From NCBI GenBank assembly GCA_963643925.1, contig CAVINS010000039.1, positions 1 through 33,259 on the forward strand: 33,259 nucleotides of DNA, given 5' to 3'. Under the pieces are notes generated by a model. The model did no database searches. It was not told the DNA's origin and was given only the letters and a program-made list of their open reading frames with translations. Every line of letters starts with the position of its first letter. The stretch's first letter is position 1. Both the position numbers and the translations under genes were made by a program. Shown one piece after another: positions 13,453-23,248 of the stretch. This DNA is from Phocaeicola_A sp963643925 (lineage in GTDB: Bacteria; Bacteroidota; Bacteroidia; Bacteroidales; Bacteroidaceae).

Positions 13453-15639
13453 TCATTCACCCTTCAAGCCTTCGGCAAAGCCGGCGTAGGTGTGTTTACG
13501 ATTGTAGTCGCTGTCCCACAAGCCGACAGGGCAGCCGCCTCTCCAACCGGAACCGGTAGGAGAATCCTGGATGCACCACTGGGTGATGCCGTACTGCTGA
13601 GCCGTAGGAATAATCTTCAGGTACTGCTGAACGATGAACTTGTAGTACTCGGCCATAGCCTTGTGCTGGTCTTCCGTCATGTCGGCGGTCAGCACATCGT
13701 TGCCGTTGGCATCCACATAGCCCATGTCCAACTCGGATATTTTGACGAGCTTGCCCGACTTGGCCAACAGTTCGAACATCTTGGTCACATGTTCCTTCTT
13801 GCTCGCTTGGGTAGCTTGGTCGGCGTAGCAAGAGACGTGCATCTGAGTGCCGATACCGTCGATCTTCGTCACACCGTCGGACTCCCATACCTCAATCCAA
13901 TGGATCAAGCTCTTCAGCTTGTTGTTGTCGTCCCAGTCAGACTCCAAGTTGTAGTCGTTGATGAACAGCCTCAGCGGGTCGGTACCCGTGTAGTACTCAC
14001 GCGCCTTGGCAATGACGGTGCGCACGTAGTCCTCGTCGCCCATATAGTCCTGCCAATAGAAGTTGCTGGACGGGTCGCCGTTCTCCGAAGACCAAAGGTC
14101 GTAGTAGCCGTCGCCGTCGGCATCGCTACCGGAGATGGGCTCGTTCACAGCGTCCCATGCGGAGACGTAACCGTCTGTGGCTTCCATCATGCCTTTTATC
14201 CAACGGTCCATAGCCCAAATCAAGGTATCCTTCTTCTCCTCGGCGGTCAAAGGAATGGTGTTGCCCGACTCCTCGATGGAGAACACGATGTTGTCGAAGT
14301 AGTACTTGTTGGCCGGAGCGCTGCTGGCACCTACGTCGAGGTTCCAAGCAATGGTCTTCATGTTGTCGCTTGGCGACTGGTTGGCATTGATGGTCATCGT
14401 CTTCTCGAAATGTTGCCATTCGCTGGTGAAGTTGAGTGAGCATCCGCCGTCCCAGTAGAGGTAGCTACCAGGTGTAGAGTGAGTCTGCGACTCGGCGTTG
14501 TTGGCCACTGTGGCACGATAGTCGAACGACACGAGCACCTTGTCGCCCTGGGCCAACTCGCGGTCGGCTGTGAGGAAGAACTGGGTGTCCCACGAGTTGG
14601 TAGCATTACCATTGGAGGTCACCACGTAAGCGCGGCCACCATCCTTACCTGCACCGTCCTCGATGTCGCAAACACCGTTGCTGCCACCGATGTGAGTGGA
14701 TGTTGCACTGGTAACCTCGGTACCCTCAGCATCGCCGTTGGTAATCATCGGAGTCCACCAGCTTACGGCCATGGCCTCTTTGTGGGTCACCTTCATCCAT
14801 GCTATCTCGATGTCGCCAACAAACAAGCCGGACTGTCCGATGATGTGGCACGACTCCACAGAGATGCCGCTGAACTCCACGGTCTGCTCTTGCCATTCGG
14901 TGGTGAAGGTCATCTCCTTAGAAGAGCTGACACTCCAGCTACCCATGACGATGTCCAGCGAACCGGCGGTGGAGCCTTTGATACGTACGGTCACCGTATA
15001 GTCAGTACCCGGTTTGGTGGTGATGTTGTCGCCCATGAAATACTGTTTCTTCCAGTTGGCGTCTTCCGCTGCTTCATTGGTGACAATCATCTTATTGCCA
15101 TCAAAAGCCGGTGCGTATCCCATGTTATAGAACGGGAAAGAGCTGTAAGTGGAATAATCGATTTTATAATCTTCCACCACGTTGGCTGCATCGGGGTCAA
15201 TCTCTATCTCCCGGTCAGCAAGCAGAGAGTTCAGATACTTGCTGTTCTGCTGCGAGTGCCATGCCAGTGTGTGGCCATAGATGGTAGTTCCCGCATCTCT
15301 GGCTGCCGACACGAAACTGGAGACGGTGCTGAAGTTCATGGTACCGTCGTCGGACACACACGAAGCAAACTTCATGGCGTTGCCCGCGGTCATCTCGTCG
15401 AAGTTCTCATTCACCAGGCGATATTGCACACCATTGTCTATATAGTCACTTGCCGTGGCACCTATACCGAGTTTCAGGTTGGGGTTGGATTTGTATTCCT
15501 TCAGCACCTGATAATCGTTCAAGTACTCCATGGAGGCCATGAGAGCAGGTTTCTCGACATCGAACGCCAACGGTTTGTCGTCCGCACACGCGGTGGGGAG
15601 CACAACCATTGCGCCGATCAGATATTTGAAATATTTCAT
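13453..15639 (-). CDS. xyn10C: GH10 endo-1,4-beta-xylanase lipoprotein with internal CBMs
   Basis: This 728-residue surface enzyme should cut the xylan backbone. A lipobox LPTAC puts the anchoring Cys at 18. The GH10 barrel starts near 35, with YGHTLAWHSQ at 121-130, and is then interrupted by roughly 320 residues of beta-rich sequence (about 145-460) that look like two CBM4/9-type carbohydrate-binding modules. The barrel resumes at about 464 with acid/base E500 (WDAVNEP) and nucleophile E636 (ISELDMGY). This split layout is that of Prevotella/Bacteroides Xyn10C-type xylanases that end xus operons. It starts 24 nt after xusE and is the last gene before the terminator. Confidence 0.95.
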   Translation of the reverse strand: MKYFKYLIGAMVVLPTACADDKPLAFDVEKPALMASMEYLNDYQVLKEYKSNPNLKLGIGATASDYIDNGVQYRLVNENFDEMTAGNAMKFASCVSDDGTMNFSTVSSFVSAARDAGTTIYGHTLAWHSQQNSKYLNSLLADREIEIDPDAANVVEDYKIDYSTYSSFPFYNMGYAPAFDGNKMIVTNEAAEDANWKKQYFMGDNITTKPGTDYTVTVRIKGSTAGSLDIVMGSWSVSSSKEMTFTTEWQEQTVEFSGISVESCHIIGQSGLFVGDIEIAWMKVTHKEAMAVSWWTPMITNGDAEGTEVTSATSTHIGGSNGVCDIEDGAGKDGGRAYVVTSNGNATNSWDTQFFLTADRELAQGDKVLVSFDYRATVANNAESQTHSTPGSYLYWDGGCSLNFTSEWQHFEKTMTINANQSPSDNMKTIAWNLDVGASSAPANKYYFDNIVFSIEESGNTIPLTAEEKKDTLIWAMDRWIKGMMEATDGYVSAWDAVNEPISGSDADGDGYYDLWSSENGDPSSNFYWQDYMGDEDYVRTVIAKAREYYTGTDPLRLFINDYNLESDWDDNNKLKSLIHWIEVWESDGVTKIDGIGTQMHVSCYADQATQASKKEHVTKMFELLAKSGKLVKISELDMGYVDANGNDVLTADMTEDQHKAMAEYYKFIVQQYLKIIPTAQQYGITQWCIQDSPTGSGWRGGCPVGLWDSDYNRKHTYAGFAEGLKGE

Positions 15640-15663
15640 AATCTAACGTTTTAGTGTAGTTAA

Positions 15664-16683
15664 TTACCTCATTACAGGACTAAAATATTCAGCCACGGAA
15701 CCTCTGTCGCGCACTACCAACGTGTCGGTGGTTACACACTTCACGCCAGAATACTCCAGAGTGTAGTTCAGGTAGAGAGCGTCGCGGTCTTTGTTTCCCC
15801 AGCTGTTCTTCTCACCTTTCGACACGAACTGTCCGCTGCCGCTAACCGTCACGCCGGTGGTGCCGGAGGATACGGTGCACTTGCCGTCACCATCGAAGGT
15901 CATCAGCAGTTCGATGTTAGCGATGTTGCCGTCGGCGTCCTTTGCAGGGTGTTTCCACGCGATGGTGTTGAGCGAGCGGGTGGTGATGTCAGTCACCGTC
16001 TCGTCCTTCTCCACATACTCTTCGTGGCGGACAACGGTCTTGTTCATGGCTCCGGTGTAGACATCCTTACCGCGGCGGAGGTAGTTGGCGTCGTAGGCGT
16101 TCACATACTTCACGGCGTAGAGGGTGTAGTCCTTGGGAACTGTTTCCCAGTCAGATGAGTTCACGCGGTTGGGGCTGGCGACGAGCGGTGTTCCCTGAAG
16201 GATGGAGTCGGCGCCGTTCACCTGTGTCATCACCAAGGGGATGACGTAGTTGTTCTCGAGCGACTTGGGGTCGCTGAAGAAGGCATCGGTCAGCTGCACA
16301 CCTACGCAACCCATGATTTCACCCTTCTTGATGACAATCTGGTTGGCACTGAGGGTGTAGTAGGACGAAGGCATAGCCAACACATCGCTGCCGCCCGCCT
16401 CGAAAAGGAGGTTGTTGCAGAGTGTGTTGTCCACCTTGATGTCGATCGTCACGTCCTTCTGGTTGCTGTAGACACCACCCATGGTAGCGTAGATCTCGAA
16501 CTGGTGTTTGTTGTCGAGCTCGGTAGAGTAGACATCCTCGCCCAAACAGATTCTGCGCACAGGTGACTGATTGGCGAAATAGACAGCCGAGTATTCGAAG
16601 TCATCGAAACTCCAGTCGCCGTTGTCGCACGCAGCGAAGAGTGCTCCTGTTATTGCCAATGCTGTATAAATAAACTTTTTCAT
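15664..16683 (-). CDS. xusE: XusE-like surface lipoprotein, DUF1735-type
   Basis: This 339-residue lipoprotein has a signal peptide ending FAAC (lipid Cys at 19). The N-terminal half has an Ig-like DUF1735-type look (SAVYFANQSPVRRICLGED, then VTIDIKVDN and YYTLSANQIVIKKGEIMG). A C-terminal beta domain follows with a conserved-looking WKHPAKDADG. It sits between xusD and the xylanase with short gaps on both sides (27 and 24 nt), the exact place of xusE in xylan operons. Its role is probably xylan binding at the cell surface; this is inference from position and family. I name it by synteny, so the symbol is less certain than the function class. Confidence 0.82.
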   Translation of the reverse strand: MKKFIYTALAITGALFAACDNGDWSFDDFEYSAVYFANQSPVRRICLGEDVYSTELDNKHQFEIYATMGGVYSNQKDVTIDIKVDNTLCNNLLFEAGGSDVLAMPSSYYTLSANQIVIKKGEIMGCVGVQLTDAFFSDPKSLENNYVIPLVMTQVNGADSILQGTPLVASPNRVNSSDWETVPKDYTLYAVKYVNAYDANYLRRGKDVYTGAMNKTVVRHEEYVEKDETVTDITTRSLNTIAWKHPAKDADGNIANIELLMTFDGDGKCTVSSGTTGVTVSGSGQFVSKGEKNSWGNKDRDALYLNYTLEYSGVKCVTTDTLVVRDRGSVAEYFSPVMR

Positions 16684-16710
16684 CGTAATCTATTTTTAGA
16701 AGTTAAACCA

Positions 16711-18501
16711 TTACCAACCCTTGTTCTGTTTCAGTTCACTGAACTTCACGGTCTCAGTGTAAGGAATCGGGCCATAATACATGTAGTCCTTATAGTCGCG
16801 GGTCTCCACGGAAGGCAGCACAGTGTAGGTGGTACCGGTGATGCTCATTCCCTTGGCCGGCTCGTTGATGCTCTCTTTCCAACGGCGCAGGTCCCAGAAG
16901 CGGTGACCCTCGAAGCAAAGCTCCAGACGGCGCTCGTTGTGGATGAGCTCACGCATCTTGTCCTTGCTCTGTGCGCACTGTGTCAGGTAGGGATCGTCCG
17001 TTCCCACGCAGATGCCTGCACGCTCGCGGATAGCCTTGATGACCTGGTAAGCGGTAAATCCGTTCGAACCTCCGTTCTTCGGGCCCCAAGCCTCGTTGGC
17101 TGCTTCGGCATAGCCCAGGAAAATTTCGGTATAGCGGATAAACGGTTTGTAATGGTAGGCCGATGTGGTAGAGTTCGGATTGGCATTCACGCTCTGGCAG
17201 AGGAGCTTCTTCATGTAGTAGCCCGTACGGGTGGAGGTGGATGTCTTGTTCAGTGCGTTGTTGTCCGTTCCGTCGGCAGCGGTAGTGATGACCGTGTTCT
17301 GCGGGCCGGCTGTCTGTCCGTTATATATAATGTAGAGAGCCAGACGCGGGTCACGGTTCGCATAGGGGTTCTGTGCGTCGTAGCCACTGCTTGCGTCGGT
17401 GATAGGATAGCCGTTGAGCATCGGGAAAGCATCCACCAGGTTCTGTGTAGGATTCACACGTCCGCTACCGAAGAGTGTAGGAGGATAGTGAGAAGCCTCG
17501 AGGCTGGAAGACTCTTCCTTGTTGGCACGCCAAAGGATTTCCTTGGGGTTGTAGCCGGCGGTGAAGTTCCGGATGGCAGAACCGTCGGTGTACCAAGTGT
17601 TGCCTGTCGGGTCGAGCTCGGAGATGGGGTTGCTGCCCAGTTCCTTCAGCACGGTAGCCATGTGGTTGGCGGCTTGTTCCCAAGTGACCGTCGTACCGCT
17701 GCTGTAAGCGGGGCTGGCAGCCAACAGGGCTGCCTGTGCGCGGATGGCTTTGGCGATGCGGGCGCTCATGCGGTTCTTGCCAGTGTCGCCGAACACACGT
17801 GAGTACTGACCGGCGGTCACACCCATAGCGCGGTATTTGGCAGGCACATCAGCGTTGCTCGACACTTCGCCGTAGTCCTCGGGCAGCAGCTCGATGGCTT
17901 TCTCCACGTCAGCGTTCAGCTGGTCGATGCACTCCTGGAAGGTGTTACGCGGGAGGTTGAACTCAGAGGTCAGGCTCTCGGACTGCAACACGATGGGGAT
18001 TCCCAACAGTTGGTTGTCATCGGTCCATCCACCTTGGCAGAGCAAGAGGTGATACATGTAGAAGGCACGCATACCGTAGGCATCGCCCTGGAAACGGTCC
18101 TTGAACATCTGGGCCACCAGTTCGTCCTGTGCCCAATCTACATTCTCGGACACCTCGATGAACTGGTTGAGGTACTGCCACGAAGCGCGCAGGTACTGCC
18201 AGTTGCTCATGGGGTTGTTGTTGGCACGCCAAGCGCCGGTAGCCATCTTGCGGTAAGAGTTGTCCTGATCGTTGGACACGGCATCGTCGGTAGCCACGTC
18301 GTTGAACGACCACGATCCCAGCGGGTTACTGATGTAGGCATGGCCCAGCAATCCTACCGCCCAAGAGGGGAGTTCTTCCAAAGCGGAAGCGTCTTTATGA
18401 TTCTCGATGGCAGGCTCGAAGAGGTCGGAACAACCCGTAGACATCATCACCGCTGTTGCCATCAAAGCATATGCTAATGTTCTTTTTATCTTTTTCATCA
18501 T
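16711..18501 (-). CDS. xusD: SusD-like glycan-binding lipoprotein, XusD
   Basis: This 596-residue SusD/RagB lipoprotein has lipobox STGC (Cys at 24). It has the helical TPR-type N-terminal half and the RagB/SusD C-terminal blocks, including IRERAGI, the ELIHNERRLELCFEGHRFWDLRRWK signature (written in parts: ELIHNERR, CFEGHRFWDLRRW) and a final KQNKGW. SusD proteins cap the SusC transporter and bind oligosaccharide. The gene follows xusC by 22 nt, so the two form a pair. Two adjacent ATG codons at the start give the same protein but for one residue. Confidence 0.94.
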   Translation of the reverse strand: MMKKIKRTLAYALMATAVMMSTGCSDLFEPAIENHKDASALEELPSWAVGLLGHAYISNPLGSWSFNDVATDDAVSNDQDNSYRKMATGAWRANNNPMSNWQYLRASWQYLNQFIEVSENVDWAQDELVAQMFKDRFQGDAYGMRAFYMYHLLLCQGGWTDDNQLLGIPIVLQSESLTSEFNLPRNTFQECIDQLNADVEKAIELLPEDYGEVSSNADVPAKYRAMGVTAGQYSRVFGDTGKNRMSARIAKAIRAQAALLAASPAYSSGTTVTWEQAANHMATVLKELGSNPISELDPTGNTWYTDGSAIRNFTAGYNPKEILWRANKEESSSLEASHYPPTLFGSGRVNPTQNLVDAFPMLNGYPITDASSGYDAQNPYANRDPRLALYIIYNGQTAGPQNTVITTAADGTDNNALNKTSTSTRTGYYMKKLLCQSVNANPNSTTSAYHYKPFIRYTEIFLGYAEAANEAWGPKNGGSNGFTAYQVIKAIRERAGICVGTDDPYLTQCAQSKDKMRELIHNERRLELCFEGHRFWDLRRWKESINEPAKGMSITGTTYTVLPSVETRDYKDYMYYGPIPYTETVKFSELKQNKGW

Positions 18502-18523
18502 TCAAGTCTTTTAATGTTAGCAC

Positions 18524-21337
18524 TTAAAAGGAAACTTGCACACCCAGATTGTAGAAGCGGGTCTGAGGAGCGGAACCTACGTTCATCTCCAGATGCTTGC
18601 GCTCCTTGGCAATCGTCAACAGATTGTATCCGCCCAGGTAGACCTTCAGGTTCTTCACCACGCCGTTGCCCAGGATAGTCTTGGGCATGTCGTAGGTGAG
18701 CTGTACCATAGAGAGGTTGATGCGGTCGGAATCGTACATCCAGTAGTCGGAGCTACGGAAGTTGTTGGAACCGCTTGTCGTGGTCAGACGGGGATAAGTG
18801 GCTGTGGCTGTTGTCTCCGGTGTCCAACGGTTGCGTACTACCTCAGAGTATTTTCCGTCGCCGCTCACCCAGTAGTAGGAGCTGTTCTTCATTCCCTGGC
18901 CACCGAAGTATCCGTCGGCAGCAGCGAAGAATGTGAAGTCGCGCCACTTCAAGGTAAGGTTGAGTCCTGCGCGGAACGGAGTGTTCCAGTCGCCAATGAG
19001 CACCTGGTCCTCGTTGTCGATGATGCCGTCGCCGTTCTGGTCCTTGTAGCGGATGTCGCCGGGCTTCACTTCACCGAACGACTGTGTCGGGGCGTTGGCA
19101 ATCTCTTCTTCTGACTGGAAGAGGCCCATGCTCTCGAGTCCCCACATGCCTGACAATGACTTGCCGATGCGGGTCTGATAGTCGTAGGAGTAAGCCTCGT
19201 CGCGCTTCTTGGCCTCGGTCTTGTAGTAGGTACCTGTCAAGCCGAGCTGAGCTTCCACCTGACCGATCTTCTTCTTACCGGTGACGCTGAAATCGAAACC
19301 GATATACTTGTCCTTCTCGTAGTTCACGTACGGGATGATGGATGAGGTAGGATAACCGGTCTGTGTGAAGTAGATCGGGTAGAGTGAGCTTACACGTGCC
19401 AAGCCACCGTCCATGTCGTACATGAAGAAGTTCACGTCGAACGAGAGGGCGTGGTTCCACAGTGAACCGCGGACACCGGCGTTGAACTCCTTGCGTTCAA
19501 CGAAGGTCATCTCATCGTTGTCACCGCGCTGGAACTCTGTAGCGGACTCACCGCCGAGGTCGGCCCATGAGTACCAACCGCCGCGCTGCAGCACAGACTT
19601 GTAGAGGTAGTAGTCGTTGCCGTCGCCATCGGTGATGTCGAGGTCCTGTTGGATGATACCACCGGAAACGGTCACCATCAAATCGTCGAAAGCGGTGTTC
19701 TTGAAGAACTCCTCACTGGTGGGACGCCAGCCCAAGGTCACTGTGGGCGAGAATCCCATGCGGTTGTCTTTTGGCAGCTTGGCTGAGTAAGGCAGAGCCG
19801 CGCTGAAATCGAAATAGTATTTGTGCTTGTAGTTGTACGAAGCCTGCAAGCCCAAGTTGGCATTGGACGTACGGTGATAAGCGCCGTTCCGCTGTGTCTG
19901 CCAGATGTTGCCGACAATCATACCGAACACGTTGTGGTCTGCATTGAACGTGCGCGTGTAGTCGAACTGTGCAGAAACGTTGTAAGTATAACGGTAAGAA
20001 GAGTTGCTGATGTTTTCGCTGCCGCTCTTTTGATCTTCGCCATACTGTGTCACACTGCCAATCACGTCTTTACCATTGTAGTTGACCCACGTCGGAGCGA
20101 AGGTAGCGTAGCTGTTGGAGTAGCCTTGGTTGTAGGTTGCAGCGTAGTCGATACCGTAGCGTGCCCGGAAGAACAGGCCCGAAGTGAGGTTCTGCAGGTC
20201 GAGGTTGAAGACGGTGTTGAACTGGAACTGACGGCTCACGTACTTCGAGTCACCGGCTGCGTAAGCGTCGGCAACGGGGTTCGTCGGGTCGAGCTGCGTA
20301 CCGCCCAGGAAATATTTACCATCAATCAGATAGTTGCTGGCATTGATGGTGCTCAACGTGTTGGAGTCCCCGTTGTCAATATAGTCCAGCGGAATCAAAG
20401 GAGCAACCCGGTTAGGACGCAAGCTGGCAGCCTTTCCCCACCAGTCGGTGGAAGCCGTGTAAGAGTCGTAGAACGTCACATTGGCATCGGCCTGTGCTGT
20501 CAGGTATTTGTTAAGCTTCATGTCGATATTACCACGGACAAAGAGACGGTCGATGTAGTTGTCTTCCGAGTTGCCCACTTTCAAAAGTGAGCCTTCGCGG
20601 TAATAACCCATTGTGGTATAGTACTGCACTCTTTCGCTACCGCCTGACACCTCGACGATAGCCTCCGAACGGTTGTAGGTATCCTTCAGATAGTCCGAAG
20701 AATACATGTTCAAGTCGGGATAACGGTAAGGATTGTTTCCCGATGCATGGTTGTAGATGTCGGCATCGCTGTAGAGGGCTGTCAGTCCGTCGTTGACACG
20801 AGCCTCGTTGTAGAGGGTCATGTATTCTGCCGAGCCCAGGTATTTCGGGTACGACTTGGCGAAGTAGAAGCCGGTGTTGGCTTTCACATTGATACGGAGG
20901 TCGTCCTTCTGCCCACGTTTGGTGGTGATGATGACGGCACCTTTGGAAGCGCGGCTACCATAGAGGACCACGGCTTGAGCACCTTTGAGCACTGTCACTT
21001 GTGCAATCTCGTGCGGGAGCACGTTGTTGGCGTCGCGCACCATACCGTCGACAATCACCAGGTAACTGCCTGATCCCCACAATCCATTGTTCTGACCGGC
21101 AACCAGGTTACCGATGAGCTGTTCACTAGTAGTGGTATAAGCCTTATCCGCCAACTCTTCCATATCCAATACAGAAACGCCTCCCAACAGGTCTTGTTGA
21201 GTAGTGGTGCGGAATGCAACCTGTACTTTACCCAGCGAATCGGCTTGTGCTTCGAGCCACTCTACCTGTGCTGAAGATGGCATCCATCCCAAGGCAAGTG
21301 TGGAGCAAACGACAAGGGTTTTATATATATGTTTCAT
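18524..21337 (-). CDS. xusC: SusC-like TonB-dependent transporter, XusC
   Basis: This 937-residue outer-membrane beta-barrel imports oligosaccharides, here probably xylo-oligosaccharides. After the signal peptide (cut near SSAQ) it goes directly into the plug (LVIVDGMVRDANN, VLKGAQAVVLYGSRASKGAVIITTKRG) and ends in a barrel strand with C-terminal QVSF. It lacks the N-terminal carboxypeptidase-regulatory-like domain and the clear TonB-box stretch that xusA has. The frame can be extended 12 codons to a TTG, but ATG at 21337 starts the signal peptide and leaves a 29-nt gap after xusB, so I use it. It pairs with the SusD gene that follows. Confidence 0.93.
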   Translation of the reverse strand: MKHIYKTLVVCSTLALGWMPSSAQVEWLEAQADSLGKVQVAFRTTTQQDLLGGVSVLDMEELADKAYTTTSEQLIGNLVAGQNNGLWGSGSYLVIVDGMVRDANNVLPHEIAQVTVLKGAQAVVLYGSRASKGAVIITTKRGQKDDLRINVKANTGFYFAKSYPKYLGSAEYMTLYNEARVNDGLTALYSDADIYNHASGNNPYRYPDLNMYSSDYLKDTYNRSEAIVEVSGGSERVQYYTTMGYYREGSLLKVGNSEDNYIDRLFVRGNIDMKLNKYLTAQADANVTFYDSYTASTDWWGKAASLRPNRVAPLIPLDYIDNGDSNTLSTINASNYLIDGKYFLGGTQLDPTNPVADAYAAGDSKYVSRQFQFNTVFNLDLQNLTSGLFFRARYGIDYAATYNQGYSNSYATFAPTWVNYNGKDVIGSVTQYGEDQKSGSENISNSSYRYTYNVSAQFDYTRTFNADHNVFGMIVGNIWQTQRNGAYHRTSNANLGLQASYNYKHKYYFDFSAALPYSAKLPKDNRMGFSPTVTLGWRPTSEEFFKNTAFDDLMVTVSGGIIQQDLDITDGDGNDYYLYKSVLQRGGWYSWADLGGESATEFQRGDNDEMTFVERKEFNAGVRGSLWNHALSFDVNFFMYDMDGGLARVSSLYPIYFTQTGYPTSSIIPYVNYEKDKYIGFDFSVTGKKKIGQVEAQLGLTGTYYKTEAKKRDEAYSYDYQTRIGKSLSGMWGLESMGLFQSEEEIANAPTQSFGEVKPGDIRYKDQNGDGIIDNEDQVLIGDWNTPFRAGLNLTLKWRDFTFFAAADGYFGGQGMKNSSYYWVSGDGKYSEVVRNRWTPETTATATYPRLTTTSGSNNFRSSDYWMYDSDRINLSMVQLTYDMPKTILGNGVVKNLKVYLGGYNLLTIAKERKHLEMNVGSAPQTRFYNLGVQVSF

Positions 21338-21366
21338 AAATCTATCATTTTTATTGATTACAAAAT

Positions 21367-23238
21367 TTACCAACCAGGATTCTGGTAGAACTCAGGATAC
21401 ATCATCACATCGTCGTTGTTGATAGGCAACCAGTAGTGTTTGCTCTCGAGCTTACGTGTAACGACGACCTCCTCGCGGAAGTTGCGCACCTCGTTCTCTT
21501 TAGGATCGATGGTCGGGTCGAGTTCCTGTGCCCGGTTGAAGTACTGGCGTGTCTTGATGTTGTAAGGATACTGGGTCAAGAGCAGCCAACGGCGCAAGTC
21601 GGTGAAACGGTGGCCTTCGAAAGCCAACTCCACGGCACGCTCGCGAATGACCTCACCCATGAACTTGTCCAGCGAAGCAGTGTACTTGTCGGACACATCG
21701 GCCACACCGGCACGTTCGCGAACGGCATTGACTGCGTCGGCAGCGGACTTGGAGAAGTTTCCACCCTTGCCTGCTGCAGAACCAGCTGCCTGTGCGGCTG
21801 CCTCGGCATACATCAGGTAGACGTCGGCCAGACGCAGATAGGTCAGATGGAAGTGGGTTGCATAGCTGTAACCGTATGTAGCGTCCCATTTGTTGGCTCC
21901 TAGGGGGATGAACTTATAGTTGAGGTAACCTGTACGGCTGTCGTAACGGGGGTCGCTGCACCATTTGCCGCCTTCGCCGAGGTCAGCATAGCGGTAAATC
22001 TCGTGGTCGGGGTTGGTAATGGTACCTTTCACCACCTGCACGCCATCGTAGACGATGTCGTTGTAGAAGCGCGGGTCGCGGTCCTTCCAGGGGTGAGTTT
22101 TGTCGAAGCCTGAGTCGGGGTCGTCCAGAGGCAGTCCGTTGGCCATGCCGAAGTAGTTCACGTAGTTGGCTGTGGGGCAGAGCACGATACCGTCGCCTTC
22201 AGCCATCTGGTGCACCTGGTAGGAGTTCATCTGACGCCAGTAAGAGTCAGCACCGTACGTAGGTCCTCTGACGATGGCTTCCGTACCACCCGGCATCAAC
22301 CAGTTCTGCTGGATGGTGTAGAACAGTGTGTGGTAGTCGGCGAAGTCCACCAACGAATATTGTGTCTGACCGGACTCAACCATGTTCAGTACCTTACCGA
22401 GCACATCGGCTGCCTTCTTGCAGTAAGCCTGGTCGTACTTCAGCGGTGTACCGTTGACTCCTTGCGACATCAGCGGAGAGCCTGCGTAGAGCAGAGCCTT
22501 TCCTTCGTAGCAGAGAGCCCAGATCTTATTGACACGCAGAGCGTTCTGACCGGACGTTTCGGCACCGATGCGGGTGTCGTCCCAGTTGATAGGGAGCAGC
22601 TCGGCAGCAGCAGCGAAGTCAGCGGCCATCTTGTCGGCATTCTCCCGATAGCTCTCGCGGGGCAGTGTGAAGGCCTCGCCTGCGGGCAACACATAGTCGA
22701 TGTAAGGCATACCACCCCAGAAGCTTGTCAGCTGGAAGTAGAACCATGCGCGGAAGAAGAGCAACTGACCCTTGATCATGTTACGCTCCTCCTCGGTAGC
22801 GTCCACCATCAAGCCTTTCTCGAGGGCCTCAAGACCCATATTGGCTTTGCGGATTCCGTACCAGGAGCTTCCCCACACATCCTTGCTGAAGCGGTCGCCT
22901 GAGGCCGACCAGCTACGGTGGAGGTAACAGGTGTTGTTGCTTATGTGGTCGCGGTAGTTACCACGGTCCACACTGTGTCCGAAGAGGTAGTCGCCGGCAC
23001 CGGTGGTGATGAGTTCATCCTCGCCCCAGTTGAAAGAGCTTACCCAGTAAGCCTTGGCGACGTCGGGAATCAAATTGTACATTTCCTCCACGAAGCCCTG
23101 AAAGTTCTTGAAGTTCTTGTACGCATCCGTTTCGGAGATAACCGAATCCGGTGATTTGTCCAAATAGTCTGTACAGGATGTGAAGCTCAGCAACAGAGCC
23201 GCCATTCCGCACAGTATTGTATAAATGTTTCTTTTCAT
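21367..23238 (-). CDS. xusB: SusD-like glycan-binding lipoprotein, XusB
   Basis: This 623-residue RagB/SusD lipoprotein starts MKRNIYTIL, with a lipobox ending TSC (Cys at 22). The helical SusD body is followed by the C-terminal signature GEVIRERAVELAFEGHRF and TDLRRW, and by a final YQNPGW. I chose ATG at 23238 rather than the preceding GTG, which adds only one residue. It starts 10 nt after the xusA stop and forms the first SusC/SusD pair of the operon. Paralogues of this position are reported to bind xylan strongly in related operons; that specificity is inferred from synteny. Confidence 0.94.
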   Translation of the reverse strand: MKRNIYTILCGMAALLLSFTSCTDYLDKSPDSVISETDAYKNFKNFQGFVEEMYNLIPDVAKAYWVSSFNWGEDELITTGAGDYLFGHSVDRGNYRDHISNNTCYLHRSWSASGDRFSKDVWGSSWYGIRKANMGLEALEKGLMVDATEEERNMIKGQLLFFRAWFYFQLTSFWGGMPYIDYVLPAGEAFTLPRESYRENADKMAADFAAAAELLPINWDDTRIGAETSGQNALRVNKIWALCYEGKALLYAGSPLMSQGVNGTPLKYDQAYCKKAADVLGKVLNMVESGQTQYSLVDFADYHTLFYTIQQNWLMPGGTEAIVRGPTYGADSYWRQMNSYQVHQMAEGDGIVLCPTANYVNYFGMANGLPLDDPDSGFDKTHPWKDRDPRFYNDIVYDGVQVVKGTITNPDHEIYRYADLGEGGKWCSDPRYDSRTGYLNYKFIPLGANKWDATYGYSYATHFHLTYLRLADVYLMYAEAAAQAAGSAAGKGGNFSKSAADAVNAVRERAGVADVSDKYTASLDKFMGEVIRERAVELAFEGHRFTDLRRWLLLTQYPYNIKTRQYFNRAQELDPTIDPKENEVRNFREEVVVTRKLESKHYWLPINNDDVMMYPEFYQNPGW

Positions 23239-23248
23239 CACGCTTAGA

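Noticed and set aside
13414..15654. Long plus-strand frames (341 and 391 codons) opposite the GH10 gene
   Set aside because: They are shadows of a gene with both catalytic glutamates and a lipobox; the translations are rich in Val/His and have no domains.
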